From NCBI RefSeq assembly GCF_002846335.1, contig NZ_PJMQ01000001.1, positions 372,001 through 436,000 of the forward strand: 64,000 nucleotides of DNA, read 5' to 3'. This document shows, piece after piece, positions 33,832-41,754 of the stretch. A program made the translations under genes and the position numbers. Numbering within the stretch: the stretch's first letter is position 1; each line of letters opens with the position of its first letter. A model generated the notes under the pieces. That model did no database searches and was not told the DNA's origin. It saw only the letters and a list, made by a program, of their open reading frames with translations. Source of the DNA: Janthinobacterium sp. 61 (GTDB lineage Bacteria > Pseudomonadota > Gammaproteobacteria > Burkholderiales > Burkholderiaceae_D).

Positions 33832-34149
33832 ATGACTGCTAACGACATGATGGCTGAGATTCGCGACGCTAACCTGAGCTACCTGATGCTGGCCCAGCAA
33901 ATGATTCGTGCGGACAAGGTAACGGCCATCTTCCGTTTGGGCATCGCCGCTGAAATCGCCGAATTGATCGAAGGCATGAGCAACGCGCAGATCCTGAAGC
34001 TCGCTGGCGGCAACATGATGCTGGCCCGCTTCCGCTTCGACGACAGCGCCATCCTGGGTATGTTGACGAACTATAATAAAGACCGCTCGCTGGCCCAGTC
34101 GCATGCCGCTATCCTGATGGCCGGCCAAGGCGTCGAAGAAATCGCCTAA
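33832..34149 (+). CDS. flhD: Flagellar transcriptional regulator FlhD
   Basis: 105 aa from the ATG at 33832; the ATG at 33826 abuts the GAGGAG ribosome-binding site and is too close. The protein aligns with FlhD over its full length: EIRDANLSYLMLAQQMIRADK, FRLGIAAEIAELI, and LKLAGGNMMLARFRFDD. FlhD pairs with FlhC as FlhD4C2, the DNA-binding activator of class II flagellar operons with sigma-70 RNA polymerase. It leads the motility locus, with flhC 39 bases downstream. Two sigma-28-like promoters and a palindrome upstream suggest feedback from FliA. Confidence 0.96.
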   Translation: MTANDMMAEIRDANLSYLMLAQQMIRADKVTAIFRLGIAAEIAELIEGMSNAQILKLAGGNMMLARFRFDDSAILGMLTNYNKDRSLAQSHAAILMAGQGVEEIA

Positions 34150-34188
34150 GTTTTTAGATTAGTACTCGTCAGTCCCGGAGCAGTCAGC

Positions 34189-34743
34189 ATGGCCAAGAAA
34201 AGTGTCGTATCGGAAGCGCAAGAAATCCAGCTGGCCATCGAGTTGATACAGCTGGGCGCACGCCTGCAACTGCTGGAGACGGAAGTCTCGCTGTCGCGCG
34301 AACGCCTGCTGAACCTGTACAAGGAATTGAAAGGCGTCTCGCCGCCCAAGGGTATGCTGCCCTTTTCCACCGACTGGTTCCTCACCTGGCAGCCGAATAT
34401 CCATTCCTCGCTGTTCATCAATATCCATAAATTCCTTGTCGACCACGCTGGCGCCACCGGTATCGAAGCCGTGATGAAGGCGTATAAACTGTATCTGGAG
34501 CAGATGCCGCCCGAAGCCGGTGAAGAGCCGCTGCTCTCGCTGACGCGGGCCTGGACACTGGTGCGCTTTTTCAGCAGCAAAATGCTGGACATGGCACCCT
34601 GCGGCAAGTGTGGCGGCAAGTTTGTCGTCAACTGCCTCGACCTGAATTCCGATTATGTCTGCGGCCTGTGCCACATGCCTTCGCGTGCCGGCAAGACCAA
34701 GAAGGCGCGCGATGAAGCGGCCGCTGTTGCCCACCGAGCATAA
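34189..34743 (+). CDS. flhC: Flagellar transcriptional regulator FlhC
   Basis: 184 aa. It is the DNA-contacting partner of FlhD. The N-terminal helix-rich part (EIQLAIELIQLGARLQLLETEVSLSRERL) and the C-terminal zinc site with four cysteines, CGKC (about residue 138) and CGLC (about 161) spaced by 21 residues, are intact. Cytoplasmic. It follows flhD closely and is followed by a strong rho-independent terminator, so flhDC forms one short transcript. Confidence 0.97.
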   Translation: MAKKSVVSEAQEIQLAIELIQLGARLQLLETEVSLSRERLLNLYKELKGVSPPKGMLPFSTDWFLTWQPNIHSSLFINIHKFLVDHAGATGIEAVMKAYKLYLEQMPPEAGEEPLLSLTRAWTLVRFFSSKMLDMAPCGKCGGKFVVNCLDLNSDYVCGLCHMPSRAGKTKKARDEAAAVAHRA

Positions 34744-34770
34744 GCACCTGAGATTGCTCCGCATCGTACC

Positions 34771-34807
34771 AGCCGGAGCCGGTCGCCAGACCGGGCTCCG
34801 GCTTTTT
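34771..34807 (+). terminator. Rho-independent terminator after flhC
   Basis: A 10-bp GC stem (34771-34780 with 34794-34803), extended by GGTC/GACC inside with one bulged G, is followed by a T5 tract, 27 bases after the flhC stop. It separates flhDC from the methyltransferase and mot genes. Confidence 0.88.
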
Positions 34808-34853
34808 CATGCTGCTTTCGCTTACACTGGCGTTTTCCTCCGACGACTGTCCC

Positions 34854-35615
34854 ATGCTGCAACAAATCCTGCGTGCGCCCGCGCTCAAGGCCATCCTGAT
34901 CCAGGTGCTGGCTTTTCCTTTGATGTTGCTATTGGTCTATTGCCTGGCGCGCGCAGGGATGGTCATGTCATTGCCAGTCGTGGCCTTGCTGCAAGGTGTG
35001 CTGTCGGCCCTCATTACCTGGCGCGCTGGCCTGGCGCGCTGGTGGTGTGCCATCGGACTGCTGTTTGCGCCCGCGCTGCTGGCGGCCAGCCTGCTGCACT
35101 GGCCCCCGGCCGTGTTCCTGGCGGCCTTTGTTTTCCTGCTGAGCCTGTATTGGTCCACGTTTCGTACCCAAGTGCCGTTCTATCCGTCAGGGCCGCGCGT
35201 GTGGCATGCGGTCGCCGAGTTGATCGCGGACCGTCCCGGCGTGCGTCTGGTCGATATAGGTAGCGGCCTGGGCGGCCTGGTGCTGGACCTCGCGCAACGC
35301 CGTCCCGATGGGCAGTTTTCCGGCATCGAGCTGGCGCCGCTGCCGTGGCTGGCAAGCCGCCTGCGCGCGCGGCTGTCGGGAAGTCGCGCGCGCTTCCTGC
35401 ACGGCGACTACGAAGCGCTCGATTTCAGCCGCTACGATGCGGTCTTTGCCTACCTGTCGCCGGCGGCGATGGCGGCCCTGTGGGGCAAGGCGGAAAGGGA
35501 AATGTTGCCCGGTAGCATGCTTCTTAGTTACGAATTTCAGATTGCGGCACGCGAACCCGATAAGACCATCGCCGCCACAGAGGGTGGCCCTTTGCTTTAC
35601 ATATGGTGCTTTTAA
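34854..35615 (+). CDS. Membrane-anchored class I SAM-dependent methyltransferase
   Basis: 253 aa from the ATG at 34854. About four hydrophobic segments occupy residues 10-95 (ILIQVLAFPLMLLLVYCLA, MSLPVVALLQGVLSALI, WCAIGLLFAPALLAASLL, VFLAAFVFLLSLYW). From about residue 118 follows a Rossmann methyltransferase with motif I VDIGSGLGGLVLDLA and an acidic post-I IELAP. The C-terminal part is short. No target can be assigned. It sits between flhC and motA, reads in the same direction and is isolated from flhC by a terminator; no sigma-28-like promoter was found. It might modify a motility or envelope component, but position is the only hint. Confidence 0.8.
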   Translation: MLQQILRAPALKAILIQVLAFPLMLLLVYCLARAGMVMSLPVVALLQGVLSALITWRAGLARWWCAIGLLFAPALLAASLLHWPPAVFLAAFVFLLSLYWSTFRTQVPFYPSGPRVWHAVAELIADRPGVRLVDIGSGLGGLVLDLAQRRPDGQFSGIELAPLPWLASRLRARLSGSRARFLHGDYEALDFSRYDAVFAYLSPAAMAALWGKAEREMLPGSMLLSYEFQIAAREPDKTIAATEGGPLLYIWCF

Positions 35616-35835
35616 GCAATTGTCTGCGTTATTTGCTTGCCCGGAGGGCAATCTCACGTTATTGTAGTTCCACACGGCATTTTCTCGGAATTGCGTTGAA
35701 AAGCAGGGCATTTCAATTAACTTCCGGTTACTTTTTTTTGCCGCTGTCTTCGTCGGCGGCGCAGCCGCCAGAGGGCAGGAACAGGTTTGAACATGCCGGG
35801 CACACAGCCCCGGCCATTATTGGGAGTCAGGGCAC

Positions 35836-36696
35836 TTGTTAGTCATAATCGGATACATCATCGTCTGCGCCTCGGTCTTTGGCGGCTTTGCGCTGGCCGG
35901 CGGCCATCTGGCGGCGCTGTTCCAGCCGCTGGAGTTGCTGATGATCGGCGGCGCCGCCCTGGGCGCCTTCCTTGTTGGTAACAATAACAAGGCGATCAAG
36001 GCGACGATCGCCGCCTTGCCCAGCCTGTTCAAAGGCTCCCGCTATACCAAAGAGCTGTACATGGAACTGATGTCGCTGCTGTTCGAAGTGCTCAGCAAGG
36101 TGCGCAAGGAAGGCTTGATGTCGATCGAAGGCGATATCGACAAGCCCGAAGAAAGTCCTTTGTTTTCCAAGTATCCGGCCGTGCTGGCCGATCACCACAT
36201 CGTCGAATTCATGACCGATTACCTGCGCCTGATGGTATCGGGCAATATGGATGCCTTCCAGATCGAAAACTTGATGGACAACGAAATCGAGACGCACCAT
36301 CACGAAGGCGCTGTGCCAGCCCACGTGATTGCCAAGGTGGGCGATGGCTTGCCCGCTTTCGGTATCGTCGCCGCCGTCATGGGCGTGGTGCACACGATGG
36401 AATCGGTGGGCATACCCCCAGCCGAGCTTGGCATGCTGATCGCGCACGCGCTGGTCGGCACCTTCCTCGGCATCTTGCTGGCCTATGGTTTCGTGGGCCC
36501 ACTGGCCAGCCTGCTGGAGCAGAAGCTGGAAGAGTCGAGCAAGATGTTTCAGTGCGTGAAAGTAACCCTGCTGGCCAGCCTGAACGGTTATGCGCCGGCG
36601 CTGGCCGTGGAGTTCGGCCGCAAGGTCCTGTTCTCGACCGAGCGCCCGACGTTCAACGAGCTGGAAGACCACATCAAGAAATCGAAAACGAAGTAA
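35836..36696 (+). CDS. motA: Flagellar motor stator protein MotA
   Basis: 286 aa from a TTG at 35836, supported by GGGAG 9 bases upstream and by the expected MLVIIGYIIVCASVFGGF start. It has four membrane helices, a large cytoplasmic loop (about residues 60-165) with the RKEGLMSIEGDI and NLMDNEIETHHHEG segments, and the conserved GDGLPAFGIVAAVMGVVHTM with the functional proline. MotA5B2 stators conduct protons to drive rotation. motB follows after 58 bases. Start by TTG may keep expression low. Confidence 0.97.
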   Translation: MLVIIGYIIVCASVFGGFALAGGHLAALFQPLELLMIGGAALGAFLVGNNNKAIKATIAALPSLFKGSRYTKELYMELMSLLFEVLSKVRKEGLMSIEGDIDKPEESPLFSKYPAVLADHHIVEFMTDYLRLMVSGNMDAFQIENLMDNEIETHHHEGAVPAHVIAKVGDGLPAFGIVAAVMGVVHTMESVGIPPAELGMLIAHALVGTFLGILLAYGFVGPLASLLEQKLEESSKMFQCVKVTLLASLNGYAPALAVEFGRKVLFSTERPTFNELEDHIKKSKTK

Positions 36697-36754
36697 GCAG
36701 TGAACATACGCCTGAACACCATGAGTCATTTGCAGCACACGGAAGGGGGACGCC

Positions 36755-37732
36755 ATGGCCGATGAAGGCATGCGCCCGATTATTGTCAAGCGCATCAAGA
36801 AAACGGCCGGTGGGCACCATGGCGGGGCGTGGAAAATCGCCTACGCCGACTTTGTCACGGCCATGATGGCCTTCTTCCTGCTGATGTGGCTGTTGGGCTC
36901 CACGTCGAAGGGCGACTTGAACGGCATATCGGAATTTTTCAAGACACCCCTGAAAGTGGCGATGGCGGGCGGCTCCGGCAGCGGCGAGAGCAATTCCGTG
37001 ATCCAGGGCGGCGGCCAGGACCTGTCGCGCCAGGATGGGCAAGTGCGCAAGGCGCAGGAAGAGCAGCAGCGCAAGTCGTTCGACCTCAATTCCGCCAAGG
37101 CCGCGCTCGAACGCGAGGAAGGCAAGCGCCTGCAGGCGCTCAAGGCGCGCATCGAAGCGACCATCGATGCCAATCCCCTGCTGAAAAAATACAAGAACCA
37201 GTTGCTGCTCGATATCACCAGCGAAGGCTTGCGCATCCAGATCGTCGACGAGCAGAACCGTCCGATGTTTGCACTCGCCAATGCGAATCTGCAACCATAT
37301 ACCAAGGAAATTCTGCATGCCATTGGCTCCGTGCTCAATGAAGTGCCGAACCGCATCGGCCTGTCCGGGCACACGGACTCGACGCCCTACATGAGCGATG
37401 CCGGCTACAGCAACTGGGAATTGTCGGCTGACCGCGCGAATGCGTCGCGGCGCGAACTGGTGATTGGCGGCATGAAGGAAGAAAAAGTATTGCGCGTGGT
37501 GGGACTGGGCTCGGCCGCTCACCTGGACAAGCTCGACCCCTTCAATCCGATCAACCGGCGCATCAGCATCATCGTCATGAACAAACGCACGGAAGAAAAT
37601 GTCCTGCGCGATGGATCGGCGATAGAGCTGCCGGTGACCGATGCCGCTTCCGCCGCTGTTGCTTCGGGGCTGGCGGCCGGTGCGCCGCCTGCGGCGGCAC
37701 CCGCTCCCGGCCCGGCAGCGGCGAAAAAATAA
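36755..37732 (+). CDS. motB: Flagellar motor stator protein MotB
   Basis: 325 aa. One membrane helix near the N-terminus carries the proton-accepting Asp32 in KIAYADFVTAMMAFFLLMWLL, numbered as in the enteric protein. A plug/linker with Gly, Gln and Arg repeats follows (about residues 60-125). The C-terminal OmpA-like peptidoglycan-binding domain has GLSGHTDSTPYMS and NPINRRISIIVM. The tail is Ala/Pro-rich. It anchors MotA stators to the cell wall. It lies between motA and the CheZ-like gene. Confidence 0.97.
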   Translation: MADEGMRPIIVKRIKKTAGGHHGGAWKIAYADFVTAMMAFFLLMWLLGSTSKGDLNGISEFFKTPLKVAMAGGSGSGESNSVIQGGGQDLSRQDGQVRKAQEEQQRKSFDLNSAKAALEREEGKRLQALKARIEATIDANPLLKKYKNQLLLDITSEGLRIQIVDEQNRPMFALANANLQPYTKEILHAIGSVLNEVPNRIGLSGHTDSTPYMSDAGYSNWELSADRANASRRELVIGGMKEEKVLRVVGLGSAAHLDKLDPFNPINRRISIIVMNKRTEENVLRDGSAIELPVTDAASAAVASGLAAGAPPAAAPAPGPAAAKK

Positions 37733-37778
37733 CACGCATGGATGTCAACGCGTGGTGTATTGAAACAATGAGACCTTT

Positions 37779-38327
37779 ATGACAAGAAAGAAAATACTTG
37801 GCTCGCATGTAAAGCGCCTGCTGTCTGGCGTATCGGACCATGGCCGCAAGCACTTGACGGAGGTGGAAACCGACCTGGTGCAGACCGGCATCTTGCTGGA
37901 AGAGGCGATCGAGAAGCTGTCCTTCAATTTCATGGCGATACACGCAGCCGTCGCTGCGCAGCAAGATACCATCGCCATGCTGCTCGAAGGCGGTATTCCG
38001 GCCGAGCAGCAGCGGGAAAAACTGCTGGCATTGCAGGACGAAGTTGGGGGGTACGTGAATGCCGCCATCACCAGCCTGCAGTTCCAGGACATGACCAGTC
38101 AGCTGATCGAGCGCACCTTGAAGCGCGTGACGGGCTTGCGCGAGTTCCTCGGTACCTTGGGCTCGCATGGCGCGGAGATGTTGCCGGAAAGCGACAATGA
38201 AGAAATTGTCGCTTTGCTGGGGCGGGTCAGCATGGCGCTGGCGATTCAAAGCCTGGAGTTGCGCAGCGTGCTGCGCAAGGCTGTCAGTCAGCAGCATTTG
38301 GAAAGTGGCGACATCGAGCTGTTCTAG
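37779..38327 (+). CDS. CheZ-like chemotaxis protein (putative CheY-P phosphatase)
   Basis: 182 aa, mostly helical. The central LQFQDMTSQLIERTL matches the CheZ active-site helix QDFQDLTGQVI: Asp104 and Gln108 correspond to the salt-bridging Asp143 and catalytic Gln147 of enteric CheZ. Overall similarity outside this helix is low and the protein is shorter than enteric CheZ (~214 aa). It ends in GDIELF; enteric CheZ ends in a CheY-binding tail, and CheD here ends in GEIELF. It lies between motB and cheY instead of after the second cheY. Likely removes phosphate from CheY; that is inference from the motif and position. Confidence 0.72.
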   Translation: MTRKKILGSHVKRLLSGVSDHGRKHLTEVETDLVQTGILLEEAIEKLSFNFMAIHAAVAAQQDTIAMLLEGGIPAEQQREKLLALQDEVGGYVNAAITSLQFQDMTSQLIERTLKRVTGLREFLGTLGSHGAEMLPESDNEEIVALLGRVSMALAIQSLELRSVLRKAVSQQHLESGDIELF

Positions 38328-38410
38328 CATGCCAGTGCGGAACACTTGCGGTTGCATGGATTGATTAATCAAATACTCGGGCAGGATGTCCGGAATAAGT
38401 GGGAGCAAAG

Positions 38411-38776
38411 ATGGCCAAAACGATACTTGCAGTGGACGATTCCAGCTCATTGCGCCAGATGGTGGCGTTCAGTCTGAAAGCCGCCGGTTACCAGGTGGTG
38501 GAGGCCGTCGACGGCCAGGACGGACTGGAAAAAGCCAAGCTGCAAACCGTGGACCTGGTATTGACGGACCAGAACATGCCGCGCATGGATGGCCTGGAGC
38601 TGATCAAGTTGCTGCGAGAACTGCCGACGTACCAGAAGGTGCCCATTCTGATGCTGACGACGGAGTCGTCGGACGAAATGAAGTCGAAAGGACGTGCTGC
38701 CGGCGCCAATGGCTGGCTGGTCAAGCCCTTCGATCCGCAACGCCTGATCGAAGTGGTCAAGAAGGTAATCGGCTGA
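38411..38776 (+). CDS. CheY-like response regulator (first copy)
   Basis: 121 aa from the ATG at 38411 with GGGAG upstream. It is a stand-alone receiver: acidic pair in AVDDSSSLRQ (Asp9, Asp10), phospho-acceptor Asp53 in LVLTDQNMPRMDG, Thr83 and Lys105 in WLVKPF. The aromatic switch residue before LVKPF is Trp102, where canonical CheY has Tyr. It therefore may be a partner or sink of CheA rather than the motor-binding CheY, which is the second copy at 46413. It lies 34 bases before cheA. Confidence 0.9.
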   Translation: MAKTILAVDDSSSLRQMVAFSLKAAGYQVVEAVDGQDGLEKAKLQTVDLVLTDQNMPRMDGLELIKLLRELPTYQKVPILMLTTESSDEMKSKGRAAGANGWLVKPFDPQRLIEVVKKVIG

Positions 38777-38819
38777 TGCCAGCCGCGCAGCGCAACGATG
38801 CAAATGACGGAGTCACCCT

Positions 38820-41021
38820 ATGACCATCGATATTAGCCAGTTTTTTCAGGTCTTTTTCGATGAGGCCGAAGAACTGCTGGCTGAAAAAGAACGGCTGTTG
38901 CTGGCCGTCGATATTGCGGCGCCCGACGCCGAAGACCTGAATGCCATTTTCCGCACGGCCCATTCGATCAAGGGCGGCGCATCGACGTTCGGCCTGAGCG
39001 ACATGAGCGAGGTGACGCACATCCTCGAGTCGCTGCTCGACCGCATCCGCCAGGGCCAGATGGCCCTGACGGCGGAACACGTCGACGCTTTTCTGGCCGC
39101 CAAGGATATCCTCAAGATGCAGCTCGACGGCCATCGTCTTGGCAGCGCCGTCGACCAGGATGCCGTGGCCAATGTGCGCATGATGCTGCAGTCGTTCTCG
39201 CAGGACGTGCCCGTGGCCGCGCTCACGCCCGTCGCGCCAGCCTTCCATACGGCGGAAAAAGCAGCCGTCAGCCACGCCGGTGGCCAGCGCTACCGCCTGG
39301 AGCTGCCGAAGATGGAGGAGCGCGAAGTCGAGGCACTGGCGGCCGAGCTGGGCTTGCTGGGCGACGTCGCCATGTCCACCCTGGCCGACGCACGCAAGGT
39401 GCTGGAAGTGACGACGCATGAAAGCCTGGACGATATCCTGGCCATCTGCTCGTTCGTGCTCAATCCCGACGACATGGTGATCACGCAGGCACCGCCATTG
39501 GCGCCAGGCGAAGCCGAAGCGGCCCGCGCGGCGCAGGAAAAGGCCCAGGGTTATGGTTTCTTCGACCCGCTGCCAGGGGCGCCTGCCGCTCAGGGCGCGG
39601 TGGATCCCGGCTATGGCTTCTTCCAGCCGCTCGAGGATATCCGCGCCGCCGCCGGTGTGCAGAGCGAGGCCGAACAGGGCTACGGTTTTTTCCAGCCTTT
39701 GGCCCAGATCCGTGCCGATGCCGCCAAGGCGGGCAACGCCGGCGCTGCCGCCGTGCCGGCCGTGGCGAGCGCCGCGACCGAGGTAGAGCAGGAAAAGAAA
39801 CCGGCCAAGAAAGAGGGCGACAAGGCTGGTGCCGAATCGTCGTCGATCCGCGTCTCGATCGAAAAAGTCGACCAGCTGATCAACCTGGTGGGCGAACTGG
39901 TGATCACGCAGGCGATGATCGAGCAGCGCGCCAGCGCGCTCGACCCGATGCTGCATGAAAAACTGCTCGACAGCGTCAGCCACCTGACGCGCAATACGCG
40001 CGACTTGCAGGAAGCGGTGATGTCTATCCGCATGATGCCGATGGATTTCGTCTTTTCGCGCTTCCCGCGCATGGTGCGCGACCTGGCGACCAAGTTGGGC
40101 AAGAAGGTCGACTTCATCACCAATGGCGCCGCCACGGAACTGGACAAGGGTCTCATCGAACGCATCGTCGATCCGCTGACGCACCTGGTGCGCAACAGCA
40201 TCGACCACGGTGTGGAAATGCCGGCCGCCCGCGTGGCCGCCGGCAAGACCGAGGCCGGCCGTTTGTTCCTCTCGGCCAGCCACCAGGGCGGCAACATCAT
40301 CATCGAAGTATCCGATGATGGCGCGGGACTGAACCGCGAGCGCATCCTGGCCAAGGCGCAGCAGCAGGGACTGGACGTGTCCGAGACGATGAGCGACGCC
40401 GACGTGTGGCAGCTGATTTTCGCGCCCGGCTTTTCCACCGCCGAAGCGGTCACCGACGTGTCGGGCCGCGGCGTGGGCATGGATGTCGTCAAGCGCAATA
40501 TCAGCGCCATGGGCGGCGTGGTCGACATCCGTTCGGCGAAGGGTTTTGGTACGACGATTTCCATCTCGCTGCCGCTGACCCTTGCCATCCTGGACGGCAT
40601 GTCGATCCGTGTCGGCGATGAAGTGTATATTTTACCGTTGGGCTTTGTCATCGAATCACTGCAGCCAGCCGTTGAGGATATCAAGGACATCAGTGGCAAG
40701 GGGCAAGTGGTGAAAGTGCGCGGCGAATACCTGCCGTTGATTCCCCTGTACCAGATGTTCGACATCGCACCGCGCTTTACCAGTCCATCGGAAGGCATCT
40801 GCGTGATTCTCGAGACGGAAGGGCGCAAGGCAGCCCTGTTTGTCGACGACCTGGTGGGACAGCAGCAGGTCGTGGTGAAAAACCTCGAATCGAATTACCG
40901 CAAGGTGGTCGGCATTTCCGGCGCCACCATCCTGGGCGATGGCGGCGTGTCGCTGATTCTTGATGTCGCCGCCCTGATCCGCTCCTCTCGCCAGTTAGCC
41001 GACGAGTCCATTTTTTCGTAA
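38820..41021 (+). CDS. cheA: Chemotaxis histidine kinase CheA
   Basis: 733 aa. P1/Hpt is at residues 1-110 with the phospho-accepting His48 in FRTAHSIKGGASTFG. A P2-like response-regulator-binding domain spans about 160-225. The linker holds three copies of a GYGFFxPL motif (residues 244-251, 264-271 and 287-294). P3 dimerisation begins SIRVSIEKVDQLINLVGELVITQ (about 340), P4 ATPase has LVRNSIDHGVEMP, DDGAGL and GRGVGMDVVKRNI, and P5 is the CheW-like end. It autophosphorylates at receptor arrays and passes phosphate to CheY and CheB. All catalytic boxes appear intact. Confidence 0.97.
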   Translation: MTIDISQFFQVFFDEAEELLAEKERLLLAVDIAAPDAEDLNAIFRTAHSIKGGASTFGLSDMSEVTHILESLLDRIRQGQMALTAEHVDAFLAAKDILKMQLDGHRLGSAVDQDAVANVRMMLQSFSQDVPVAALTPVAPAFHTAEKAAVSHAGGQRYRLELPKMEEREVEALAAELGLLGDVAMSTLADARKVLEVTTHESLDDILAICSFVLNPDDMVITQAPPLAPGEAEAARAAQEKAQGYGFFDPLPGAPAAQGAVDPGYGFFQPLEDIRAAAGVQSEAEQGYGFFQPLAQIRADAAKAGNAGAAAVPAVASAATEVEQEKKPAKKEGDKAGAESSSIRVSIEKVDQLINLVGELVITQAMIEQRASALDPMLHEKLLDSVSHLTRNTRDLQEAVMSIRMMPMDFVFSRFPRMVRDLATKLGKKVDFITNGAATELDKGLIERIVDPLTHLVRNSIDHGVEMPAARVAAGKTEAGRLFLSASHQGGNIIIEVSDDGAGLNRERILAKAQQQGLDVSETMSDADVWQLIFAPGFSTAEAVTDVSGRGVGMDVVKRNISAMGGVVDIRSAKGFGTTISISLPLTLAILDGMSIRVGDEVYILPLGFVIESLQPAVEDIKDISGKGQVVKVRGEYLPLIPLYQMFDIAPRFTSPSEGICVILETEGRKAALFVDDLVGQQQVVVKNLESNYRKVVGISGATILGDGGVSLILDVAALIRSSRQLADESIFS

Positions 41022-41052
41022 TACCGATAGATAAAAGATAGGAAAACGCACC

Positions 41053-41559
41053 ATGTCAGATACTCAACAAACATCCGGAAGCAATACGGGCGACGGCAAG
41101 GACATCGCCGGACGTGAATTCCTGGCCTTCACCCTGGGCTTCGAAGAGTACGGCATCGATATCCTGAAGGTCCAGGAAATCCGTGGTTACGAAGCGGTCA
41201 CCCGCATCGCCAACGCGCCTGAATTCATCAAGGGCGTGATCAACCTGCGCGGCATCATCATTCCCGTGGTCGACATGCGCATCAAGTTCAACCTGGGCAC
41301 GCCCGTGTACGACCAGTTCACGGTGGTGATCATCCTGAACATCGGTGGACGCATCGTCGGCATGGTGGTCGACAGCGTTTCCGACGTGACCACCCTGACG
41401 CCGGAGCAAGTGAAACCGGCGCCGGAAATGGGCACCGCCTTCTCGACCGACTACATGATTGGCCTCGGTACCATCGACGAGCGCATGCTGATCCTGGTCG
41501 ACATCGACAAGCTGATGTCGAGCAGCGAGATGGGCCTGATCGACAAGCTGGCGGCGTAA
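41053..41559 (+). CDS. cheW: Chemotaxis coupling protein CheW
   Basis: 168 aa. It is an SH3-like adaptor linking receptors to CheA. Characteristic segments are [50 protein letters not shown] and [19 protein letters not shown]. Cytoplasmic, in the array baseplate. It starts 31 bases after cheA, with AGGAAA nearby, and is followed by a GC hairpin that ends the motA-cheW block before the MCP. Confidence 0.97.
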   Translation: MSDTQQTSGSNTGDGKDIAGREFLAFTLGFEEYGIDILKVQEIRGYEAVTRIANAPEFIKGVINLRGIIIPVVDMRIKFNLGTPVYDQFTVVIILNIGGRIVGMVVDSVSDVTTLTPEQVKPAPEMGTAFSTDYMIGLGTIDERMLILVDIDKLMSSSEMGLIDKLAA

Positions 41560-41577
41560 GCAGCCGCATGGCAGCAA

Positions 41578-41603
41578 GGCGGCGCCCGGTGCGCCGCCGT
41601 TTT
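41578..41603 (+). terminator. Hairpin terminator after cheW
   Basis: A perfect 8-bp GC stem (41578-41585 with 41591-41598), a 5-base loop and a GTTTT tail. It is 18 bases after the cheW stop and may be partial. Confidence 0.6.
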
Positions 41604-41754
41604 GGCACGCAAAGAATCACTACAGATATGCATGTACCGGCGCGAGCAGCATCTAGAGGCGCGCCGGCAGGCTGCAAGGTCCGATAGAGACCAGGCCACA
41701 ACACGGCGCCGTCCGGTTGAACGGGCGCCGTTCACATAAATATTGGAGACTGTA

